Positions 22,224-32,042 of a DNA stretch of 64,000 nt are shown one piece after another; positions within the stretch are counted from its first letter, which is position 1, and every line of letters begins with the position of its first letter. Location of the stretch: assembly GCA_016584495.1 (NCBI GenBank), contig WAID01000014.1, positions 496,001 through 560,000 on the forward strand, read 5' to 3'. The notes beneath the pieces were generated by a model. It ran no database searches. It saw only the letters and a program-made list of their open reading frames with translations, and was not told the DNA's origin. The position numbers and the translations under genes are program-made. This DNA is from Celoporthe dispersa. Lineage: Eukaryota; Ascomycota; Sordariomycetes; Diaporthales; Cryphonectriaceae.

Positions 22224-25186
22224 CTTGCCGTGATCGTGACGCCTGCTGGTGTAGACAGGAGATGCCTATAAGGCTAGACGATGGAAACAGGGTGCGGAGT
22301 CGTCGACGTGCCGCAGCATCAATTATCGCGGGTGAAGTTCTGCTCTTTGGGCGCATTGGCGATACTTTTTCAGCACAGGCCCAAAAAATTTCCCAGGGCC
22401 CTGGCTCCGATGAGCGACACCCCTGCCGCGACGATAAGGCGATAAGACTTTGCTGCGGGTCGCGGCTTTCATCGGTCCCGCTGCGGCCCACTGGCTGGGG
22501 ATATATATTCATGAAAGTAGACACGCCAGGCAGCCGAGCCTGTATATAGAAAGAGAAAAGAAAAAAAAGAAGCAAAAAAACAGAAATGAGGGAGAGGATG
22601 ATGATGGACATGTCTGCCATGGGATCTCTTGGGTTAAAGTTAACCATAGCAAAGGTAGGGCAAATACGATATGCATCGTGTACATAGTCCTTAGGAATTA
22701 CATGCTTTATCAAAATACCATACAAGTATTGTGCCCGTCATAACCTGGCTAACTCACCTATGAGCATCAAGCAGTGTGCGCGCACGGCTCCGGGTCCTTC
22801 TCCCTAGTGTCTCAGGCACGGAGTCCACAGGAGTGGCCAGGTCCTGTCTGGATCCCACCTACCTAAGCCCGTGTCGGAAGGCCATCATCATATGAGATAC
22901 CCGAGGCAGTCTCTTGGCTCGCACGAGGAGAGCTGACCGAAGCTCGCAGGTAGGACCCCAGAGCCGCCTCACCTGATCACCATCACCACTACCAGGTCCA
23001 GGTCGATGCCAACACACGCACTGGACGGCCTGGCGCCGTGGTGCTCACGCAGATAAGCACCAGCCCGTGGTGTGTGGCGCTGGAGCCTGAGCCAAATCCG
23101 AGGAGCGAGGACACGAGACGGTGTCACGGTGAACATGAGAGGGCGGGTGGGTGGGAGGGAGACGAGACGGACGGACAGAGAACCTTGCACCTACCTCGCA
23201 GGAACATGGAAGGCTGGACGGCTGGAGGGATGGGGATAAGCAATCTGGTATAGTGTCTGCATATGTACATACTATTGTAGGATGTGGAATCATCGGAGTG
23301 GATCCCCGAGGCGGGCTCTCACCGGGCCCAAATCCTCTCTGTTTTCCTCGTCAGCCCCCGGGCGATAATACCCTGTCCTGGGGTAACGGTGGACGGGACT
23401 ACATGCCACTGGGACTATGATCTGCCGCGCAGAGTCACGCCGGAGACTTGCTGCCGCGGGACGGATGGATCGATGTGCCGCAGGTCGAGGGCATGGGGGG
23501 GTTTGAGCAGCGCACGGGATTGGTGGTCGCAGGAGCAGCCTGGGGATGAGTGGGCTGACGACAGCTTTGGGGAAAGATGGACCTCGAGAGGAAAAGGAGC
23601 GAGGAGCCCGCCGCTGTCCCGAAAGGTCCGGCCCCGCCTTGGAAGAGCCACAGAGAGACAAGAGGGAGAGAGAGTTTGTCCATTGCATGAGTGCGAGCCA
23701 AAGACTGCCAGCGGGCGATAGAGCGGCAGATAAGAGAACCTGGTGCGCCCTATTCCCCAAACGGCTCGTCCAGCCAGCAGGGGGCTTTTGTCCAGCTCGC
23801 CAGCGGACCGGATTTAAGTACGACAGAGTCTGTGTTAGTGCCGCCGTTGACTGGGACGCCTTTGGAGGTCGGGTGAGGGGCTCTCCCACCAAGTCCTAGC
23901 ACGCAGTACGTACCGGTGTGTAGTGCGTCTGCATGGCTGGCGGCTGGGTACTGGCTGGGTACCTCACACACGCCCTCCCGCCCACGGGGGCCCCCTGTCC
24001 GCCCTCGCTAGCCCCTCCTCTCTGGCCAGGCCTGCCACCACCTGGCGTGCACTGGCCGGCCCATTGCTACTGCTGGGCTTCTCGCCACCCTGCGTCAGCG
24101 GGGCATGGCGGGGTCAGCCGCGCCTGCAGGGAGTGGGAGACAGGGGGTGAGGGTCCCCAACTCGCATCTAAGGCGTGGCTGACAAATTGACATTCCAGGT
24201 TGCAGTTCCAACAGTTTCCCAAATCCGATCTCCCCTTCTCCGCCACTTTGGAGCGCACACATCCTCCCACCCCCCCCCCAAATCCCACCTTTTGCCCTCG
24301 ACAACCACCACCCGCCAACTGCTTTCGATCCTCAGCAGCCACACCACACCACAGGGCCCGCAGCAAAGCTCCAGGTCTCTGCTCTGAGCACGCAATTGTC
24401 GGGACAATCTACAGTCTGACAGTGGACATTCTCGTATGACGATACCCTGCCGGTAACCCCGGCCTGGACTCCGTCACAGCTGTTGGCCCTGCAGCAGCAG
24501 CACCACCACCACCAGACCAACAGGTCCAGGACTCGGTTCGGTTCAGTTCAGTTCAGTTTTCTACCTCGTCCTCACTGAGCCGTCTCTCTCCTCTCCCCCT
24601 GCTCTGCTCCGTGCACCTCCATTCACGCACTTTTGCGGCTCGTCTTTAATCTCCGTTGGCCTAATCAGGCTGATTTCGCCTTTCTTTTCGTCTTCTCCGA
24701 CGCATTGTCCACCCTCGCATCCTTTCTCTCTCTCTCTCTCCCTCTCTCTCTCTCTCTCCCACCCACCCTCACGTCATCTCTTGTCTGCCTGTCCAAACCA
24801 AAGGAGGTCCGCGAGGCTTCCCACTCTGTCAACCCCAGGGTCTTTGATATCGACCCAATTTCCCAGAACGCTGTGTCCTCGATTCGCCCTTCCGCTTTCC
24901 ATCAGCTTTCTTTTCTCGACTTTTAGACCGCTCCCCGCATCGGTCTAGCTTCCTACGCCAGGGCGGACCGGACACCAGTGGCAAAGAAAGGGGTTTGAGA
25001 GGAGGAAGAGGAGAGCCAGAAAGAAGGAGGACGTCTTCAGAAGTCGGCCCACCACACACACCTGGCCTCAGTGTGCTGCTTTGTCTCGCCTGCCACAAAC
25101 TCCCCCCACCCCCCTCCCCGGCATCGACATCATCCTCACCTCGTTACACACTCCCTGCCGCCTGCTGGCCATCTTCGTCTTTCGCC
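22224..25186. other. Shared upstream region of TSR2 and YAP1
   Basis: About 3 kb without a supported gene. It holds a GGTTAAAGTTAACC partial palindrome near 22631, a pentamer tandem (GGTTC/AGTTC units) at about 24535-24556, and a TC-rich block at 24725-24760. The last ~600 nt are probably the YAP1 leader, which contains an upstream ORF at 24633-24926. Nothing else stands out. Confidence 0.5.
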
Positions 25187-27172
25187 ATGTCGTCGACGGG
25201 AAACCACCTCGCCGATTTTATCCTTACCCCTCAGCAGCAGAGTCTGCTCTTCGCCGCCCTCAACTCCAACAGGCAGACCACCGACTCGCCTGCCAACGGA
25301 GGCGCCGCCAACATGTCCCCCACATCCTTCACCAACTCGCCCGCCCAGCAGCATGGTCTGGGCGGCTTCCAGAACGAGAGCCCCTTCCTCGACTACGACT
25401 ACGACTTCAGCGGCGATACCAGCTATGACTTCAGCTTCGCCGACACCTCTCAGCCCAAGATGATCGGCGACCTGCCTGGCTCCAACAGCAGCCCAGACGC
25501 CTCGGCCAAGGCCGGCTCAGACAACAACGACACCGAGAAGCGGAGTCATCCTGATGACGACGTCGAGGGAGGACGAGGGAAATGCCAAGAGGCAGGAGAC
25601 TGGTGACAAGGCTCCCAAGAAGCCCGGCCGCAAGCCCCTCACGACAGAGCCGACCTCGGTAAGTGAAATAAATGGTCCTCCCGCCTGCTGCTCCGTCCAT
25701 CCCGGCGGACCGGCTGCTAACGATCTGTTGTTGCGATAGAAACGGAAGGCCCAGAACAGGGCCGCCCAGCGAGCGTTCCGGGAGCGGAAGGAGAAGCACC
25801 TCAAGGATCTCGAGGACAAGGTCGCGGAGCTGGAGAAGGCGTCCCAGTCGGCAAACCAGGAGAACTCGCAGCTCCGCGCCCAGGTCGAGAAGATGACCAC
25901 CGAGCTGAACGAATACAAGAAGAAGCTGTCCGTCATGGTCAGCCACCGCAACTCCAACCCGGCCGGCAACCGTCCTCTCTTTGGAAACGCCGTCATCAGC
26001 AACCTGAACGACGTCAATTTCCAGTTTGAGTTCCCCAAGTTTGGTCAGCTGCCCGGCCCCACACCGTCACCCAGCACCAAGGCCTCCCTGAATGGAGCCC
26101 CCTCCGCCTCGCCACGGACTGCCCGGAGCCCCAGCGAGCACGTCAGCCCCTCGGACAAATCTGGCAGGCAGGGCTCCACGGGCACCAGCCAGACCAGCGG
26201 CAGCGGCCTGGACTCGCAGACGAAGGAGGATCTTGCCAAGTTCTCGGGCATCTTCAGCCCCCCACTGACCAACAACAACGTGGCCTCGGCGGCCAGGGGC
26301 AGTACGGACTCGCATGCCAGCGGGGCCGCCACGAACGAGTCGTCCCCGTCGAGCTCCTCCAACTCCAACGGCGGCCCGAGCTCCTCGTGTGGCACGTCTC
26401 CCGAGCCCACCACCAACAACCAGTCGCCCATGAACTTCAAGCTCGACATCTTGTCGACCATCGGTGAGGAGACGCACCCTTCTCTTGCCAACACAAACCA
26501 AGGTAAGCAGCACGCCTGCTGAGGATCACGTCTCCTATGTGTCTCTGCTGATCCCCGACAGACTTTGGTCACTTTGCCAATATCGACATGAACGACATGA
26601 ATTTCATTGCGAACACGAACAATTTCCAGTTTGACCCGCAGCTGTTTGGCAACTACCGCGAGCCCCAGGAGAACGTCCTCAGCACCGGTTTGGACGACAG
26701 TTTCTTCAATGACGCCTTTGACGTTGACTTTACAACGCCGTATTTCGCACCCAGCCCCAACCCACCAAAGAAGGACCTCGTGGCCCGGATCGATGCCGCG
26801 AAGAACGAGGACCAGACCGAGCTGGTGCAGACGCAGGACGGTCAATTCCTGACCTGCAATAAGATATGGTACGTACCAGCCGCACCAGCAGTCTGGCAGA
26901 GCCAACCCGCCGGGACATACGCTGACGCAGCCTCCAGGGAGAAACTGCAAAACTGTCCCAGCGTCCAGAGCGGCGACTTTGACCTGGACGGCCTCTGCTC
27001 TGACCTGCAGAAGAAGGCCAGATGCTCAGGGTCAGGTGCTGTGGTCGACGAGACGACGTTCAAGAACGTCATGAAGAAATACCTAGGCAAGGACGGTGCG
27101 TGTCCTAGGGAGGCGGCGGCGGCGGCGGCGGCGGCGGCGCAGCAGGCAGAGGCTGCCGCCCAGACCTCGTGA
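25187..27172 (+). CDS. YAP1: AP-1-like bZIP oxidative-stress transcription factor
   Basis: A nuclear regulator of the oxidative stress response, controlled by cysteine-dependent nuclear export. Exons are 25187-25658, 25740-26502, 26562-26868 and 26938-27172, about 591 residues. Intron 1 lies immediately before the basic region, KRKAQNRAAQRAFRERKEKH, which carries the Pap1/Yap1 signature and is followed by a leucine zipper (LEDKVAELEKASQSANQENS). The C-terminal cysteine-rich domain is clear: TCNKIWEKLQNC, then FDLDGLCSDLQKKARCSGSG, assembled over intron 3. The n-CRD region has SSCGTSPEPTTNNQSP, with one Cys where I would expect two. The reading frame ends in a GGC-repeat-encoded Ala run, so the true last exon is not certain. 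One extra G at 25567-25569 shifts the frame upstream of the bZIP. Confidence 0.93.
27112..27138 (+). repeat. (GGC)9 trinucleotide repeat at the end of YAP1
   Basis: Nine GGC units encode an alanine run just before the YAP1 stop. It is likely to vary in length between strains. Confidence 0.85.
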
Positions 27173-29162
27173 GAGCCAAGAGATGCCCATCGTCTCAATT
27201 TGCATTTTTTTGCAGCAGCATACGGCACCTGCGCGGGGACTGGATCGGACTGGAGCAGATCAGGTCAGGTCTTGGGATTTCTACGCCGGATCGGCGCACA
27301 TGGGAATACTCGAAAATACCAGAGCACAACACCGGGGACCAATGAAAATAGCATTGAAAATTCACTCACAGGGCCGGAAGGGAAGGCGTTTTTTATTTTC
27401 TTCTATCGGGGAGGAATCAACACATGACCTGCCGTCGCTGCTGGCATTGGATCCCAGGATGACACGGAGGACCAGATCTCATCTTGGCATCCCCCAAACG
27501 ACTGCACGCCCGAGGGACAGAAATCAAGGGAAGAGGCCTGTACTATCGGTCGGGATGGACGAGAGATTACGGGATAGGGACGGTCAAGAATTCGATGTTT
27601 GTGTGCCGAACCGTTGGTTTAAGTCAAACTAGTCAGTGCAATACCTAACGTCTGAACGTGCTTCGAAGTATCAAATGAACCTGTCCACTCCCCCCCCCCT
27701 TTCCCCATTGGTTTTTTTTTCACACGTTGATGGCACTCTTCTCGACCCCGCCCTGTCGAAGGCGTTAAGCCAGGCAGTGTCGGATGAACAGTTGATATGC
27801 CAGCGCCTGAAAGCGTGTCTCTGTGTGACGCCCATCAAGAGCGGGCACGGCCACAACACCTATCCGGGGTGTTTCGAGTGTTGAGGGGGGCAGATCAGCC
27901 TCCCCGCTCAGCAGCAGCAGCAGCAGCAACAAATGAGGACCCCGAGCCTGAGACGGCGGCGCTGGTGCTGACGCTCTTGTGTGTATGAAAGAGGGGGATG
28001 AGAGAAGGAGAGAGTGGAGAGGGGTGGGAAATTTGTGGCGTTCGCAGCGTGAGAGGCGGCGTCCAGGCCGCGCCCGAAAAAGAAAATCAAAAAGCCACCT
28101 GGAAGGCAGGATGGCGGGGGATAAGTGGTATCTCTATCGCAACACACTGGAGAGAGAGAGAAGGGGGGTGAGGAGTCCTCCTCATGACCCGACCCCCACC
28201 CACCACCCAACAAACACCTTATCTGAGGATCGAGAAGGCTGGGAGGGGAGAGCAGATGGCGAACCAGGTGGAGGAGGTCTGGGTAATTTTCGGGGGATTG
28301 AGAGATCGATGTTCAATATGGACATGGGAACTTGATATCTGAGGGGGAGGAGTAGCGGTGGGAGGGGAAGAAAGGAAGGAAAAGGAGGAGGAGGAGGAGG
28401 GGGAATGGGTGGTCGCAAGGCTACGGGCCTGCAGGCACAGAACCGGACGGACGCATAGGTGGTCACCCTGTGCACCCACCACCTTGGTTCACCTCTTTAT
28501 TGCCCAAGAGCATGTCCACAGCCAGGGCCGGCCTCGATCGCCTCTCGAGGGGGGGGAGGGAGGGGGCTGACGGTGGTGTCTCGTCTAGAGAGGGAGACCC
28601 CCAGGCGGGGGAGGCGGCAAAGGGGACAGACCAGGCTGCAGCTTGTTGCTTTTTTGGCTCCCGACGAGAACTGCCTACGAAAACTAGACCTGCAGTGTAA
28701 CTTCCCGCACATATCACGTAGATAGAAAAATAAAGACGAGACGCCCTGACCTCGTATTCCTCAGGTATCACAGCAGCAGCAACAGCAGCAGCAGCCCTTG
28801 GTCCAGACAAGCCAGCAAGCCAGCCAACCCCAGGCTCGCCATTACACAACCAGTATTACCACCTCTCATCATTTATCACATGCACAAGAACCATACATGT
28901 ATAGTACAAAAAGTGTAGCAACCACCCTCCTCCGGAACGACCAGCCTGCATGCCCGCCCTCCGGCACCCCCCATCCGCCCTCCCCGGATGTGAGCAGAAA
29001 GAGTGGAGAGAGTGTATGCAGCAGCTGCAGCAGCAGCAGCAGCAGCACGCGAGGGTCCTCAACCTTGCATTGCATATCTGCTGAGGAGAAGAATATTGGG
29101 GGTTGGGTCGGTTGTACGGGCTGATGCAGGATTTGTGTGGCCGCCCATGGGTGGGTACATGG

Positions 29163-29167
<5 letters not shown>

Positions 29168-29192
<25 letters not shown>
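29168..29192 (+). repeat. (GT)12 microsatellite
   Basis: A run of alternating T and G in intergenic DNA. Confidence 0.85.
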
Positions 29193-29193
<1 letters not shown>

Positions 29194-29653
29194 ATTGTGA
29201 TTGTACCGACAGCTTGGTGGTGAACCTTTTTTTGGGGGGGGGGGGGAGGTATCTTTTCTTTTCTTTTTTCTTACTGCAGACAATGTTCTCACGAGCCCCC
29301 CCCCTTGCCCTCCCCCCTGGGTTTTTGGGTGGGGAGCGAGGGAAAGCGAGGGAGTTGCATCGAGAGGATTTTTTTTTCCGAACAAGGGCCCCCATGAGCG
29401 TTGGGATGGTGAATTCATTACACACATGGTAATTATTATCTATCTTGCTGCATACGATATCAACGGCGGTCGGGTGGAGGAGGGGCAGCGGAGGCGGATA
29501 TAAAAAGGAAAAGGGGGACCTAGCTCCTCTCTACCTCAAAGGTCTTTTTCTCTTTTTTCTTTTTTTTTTCTTTTCCTCTCTCGTGCTCTTCTGTTTTAAT
29601 CTTCACCACGGTCTCTTTTGTGATCAGATCTCGCCGGTCTGAGCAAGCGTGCC

Positions 29654-29812
29654 TATTCCCACTTTTAGGTGGACGACAGGCACAGACATCCTCCTCCTCC
29701 TCCTCCTCCTCCTTCTCATCACCACAACTCACTCCTCTTCCTGATGCCTTGAGGACCCTCAAGACACTTCCCAAAAACCATCAGCCAATATTCCCACTTC
29801 TAGGTGGATGAC
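29654..29812 (+). repeat. Imperfect direct repeat ending in TAGGTGGA
   Basis: TATTCCCACTTTTAGGTGGA at 29654 and TATTCCCACTTCTAGGTGGA at 29789 extend a few more matching bases (to 29676 and 29812). The copies lie 135 nt apart, upstream of the small Cys-rich ORF. Each contains a pyrimidine-TAG, which resembles a 3' splice site. Confidence 0.6.
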
Positions 29813-30007
29813 TGCAAGCTGAGCGGCAAGGGCACAGCTTTTCCTGTAATTATCTCTTATTCTTACCAGACTATCCACTGCCATCACGTAACGCGCGCCC
29901 ACTCACGGCTTTGTCTCCAAAGAAAAGAAAAAAAAAGATTAAAAAAAAAAAGAGAAGAGGGGAGAAAGAAAAAAAAAGAAAAAGCTACGCCATCGACAAG
30001 ACGAATC

Positions 30008-30262
30008 ATGTGCCTCCAGGTCAACAACCTCTACGCCTGCGGCCACCGCTGCTTCAAGCGGTTCGACAACTGCCCGCAGTTCGGCCAGACGTGCTACGGC
30101 CCTGGTCCGGACCACAAGAACGAGAAGGTCCCCGACGTGTGCAAGGACTGCAAGTTCAGGCAGAGCCCCAACGGGGCCGGGGGAGGAAGGATCCCTGGGG
30201 GAAGGGAGACCCGTTCAGGCAGGCCAGGAAGCCTTGAGAGTGGAGCAAGTGAATATGTGTAG
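30008..30262 (+). CDS. Small cysteine-rich protein, function unknown
   Basis: An 84-residue ORF beginning MCLQVNNLYACGHRCFKRFD. Cysteines and a histidine are spaced C-x8-C-x-H-x-C-x7-C-x6-C-x18-C-x2-C within the first 55 residues, which suggests a small metal-binding or disulphide fold. The remainder (Gly/Arg/Ser-rich) may be disordered or may be intron sequence read through. It lacks a signal peptide. An A-rich leader precedes the start codon, as in many expressed fungal genes. The frame is open upstream to 29804, but that part is low-complexity and unlikely to be coding. I do not recognise a named family. Confidence 0.5.
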   Translation: MCLQVNNLYACGHRCFKRFDNCPQFGQTCYGPGPDHKNEKVPDVCKDCKFRQSPNGAGGGRIPGGRETRSGRPGSLESGASEYV

Positions 30263-32042
30263 AGGGGGCGAGAGAGAGAGAGAGGTGCAGGTGATGTGAT
30301 TAGGAGGTTGTTCAAGTCCTGAAATGGGAATGGAGGGGAGAAACGAGGTTGGGACGAGACCCGATCACAATTTGACAAAGTTCGTAGACTCATCATCGGC
30401 CTCGTAGACGCAATGAGACAAGGATTTCCCATTAATATAAGCGTGCAAATGTCCACCTCCTTCGTGCGCGTCTGGCTTTGCAATTCCCTCTTCCAGGCTC
30501 CGGTGAGGAGACAGACGACACTCGCTCCCTTCATTCACTCCCCACGACCCAGGATCGTCCTCCAGACATGCGTCTCCCTCGGAGGCGTATAATCATGGCC
30601 CGGTCGACCTGGCGGATGGGCGTCGGCGTATACGGCCTTGACTGGTGCGCCTGTATTGTCCCTGCAGACCCTCCGTGGCAGCGGCTCGCCCAGGCTGATC
30701 ATGCTACTGGTTCTGTTCGCGACGCACCTGCTCCTGCGCGATGCGCGCCCTTGCGCTTCATGCCCGAGGCAATCCTCGCCGCCAGGCCCGACATCTCGGC
30801 CTTGCCCTGCTCGTCGAGCTGGGTCGTGACGCGCTTCATCCCCCGCGCTATCACCTCCGAGCCTGCTTGCATGCTGTCCAGGGCGCCTGGAGGCCGTGCG
30901 GGAGCAGTTCTAGCTGTGTGCGGCTCTCTGGCTCCCCCATCATCTCTAGACGCACCCTGGAGGACTCTTGCTGTCATGTTGCTCTGTTGTGACCGCGGAG
31001 GAAATCGGGAAGAGGGCCTGCTTGTAGCTGGGTGCTGATTGCTCGAAAATCGAGTGTCCAGGTGATCTTATTGGTACAAAAGGCCCCTGGTTTCAAGAGA
31101 AAAGTGGTACACATCTATTCGTCAGTGCTTGAGATGTCTGCTGGGTGATAGCTGGGCCTCCATTCTCTCTCGTACTATGTGCATCTAAAAGTACATGTGC
31201 ATCATCAGTGCGCGCGGCTCCGGAGGTCCATAGTTCTCCCATCCTGACGTGGTCGAGGTCGAGGCCGAACGGGTGGGAGAGAAAGAAAAAAGATGGAGGA
31301 AAACGGACATCCACTTCAGAGTTGCTGTTCCGGAGAGGTTCTCTGTAGGCTTGGCGCAGGGTACGAGCTCTGTCGTTAAGGATGAGAGTAGCCATGCGGA
31401 GGTACTGTCTGACGGGAGTATCCGCAGTGCCAGCAATGGTGGATCTAGCAACAAGCAGGCCGCTCGCTGATGGCCGGGAGGATGACAAGAGAGGTCCAGA
31501 CCCGGTGAGGTTGTGGCGGGTCTCCAAGTGTCGGGACAAGACCCGTCTTTGGGAGGAAGGCTGTGCAACTCCCTGACTCTCCCAGCAGTCCACAAAACCC
31601 ACCCACTATCAGTATCTCCTGGTAGTGCAAGACCCTTTGGTCTAGGAACTGTGTAGTTTACCAGAGCCGGACGAAATGCTCCATGGCTGTCACAAGACGA
31701 GAGGCGATCTGCAGACGACTCGTCAGGGCGGCACGGCTCAGAAGAAATTTGTGGAGTCGTGGTGGAAGAGAGCTTTAGAAGGTCTTCTCAAGCCCTGCCG
31801 TAGATGCGATTGACTACCTGTGACGATGGCTCTGTGACCCGAGCCGATGTGTAGAGACGCAGGGAGAGGTCCGGAGAGGGAAAGGTAGAAATAGACATGG
31901 AGCGCTGTGGACACACAACAACCAACAGCCTTGCACCAGCCAGCCAACCACTTTCTGCATGATCATCGACGGCTACTAGAATTGGCTTCACAGAATCTCC
32001 TCTCCTGGCGAGGACGCTCCCGTACGTGAGAAGAAGATGCAT
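30263..32042. other. Intergenic, no supported gene
   Basis: About 1.8 kb. Minus-strand ORFs at 31093-31602 and 30699-30977 have somewhat protein-like composition but no recognisable domain or clear splice structure. I do not call them as genes. Confidence 0.4.

Larger units (their letters stand above)
27173..30007. other. Intergenic with many simple repeats
   Basis: About 2.8 kb. Contains CAG/CAA repeats at 28771-28794, a GCA-type repeat at 29019-29047, a GT repeat at 29168-29192, a TCC repeat at 29690-29712, an imperfect direct repeat (29654-29676 and 29789-29812) and an A-rich block at about 29920-29990. No ORF with coding character apart from the one that follows. Confidence 0.5.

Noticed and set aside
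28763..29047. Clustered short repeats resembling a CRISPR-like array
   Set aside because: They are CAG/GCA trinucleotide microsatellites without unique spacers, in a eukaryotic genome.
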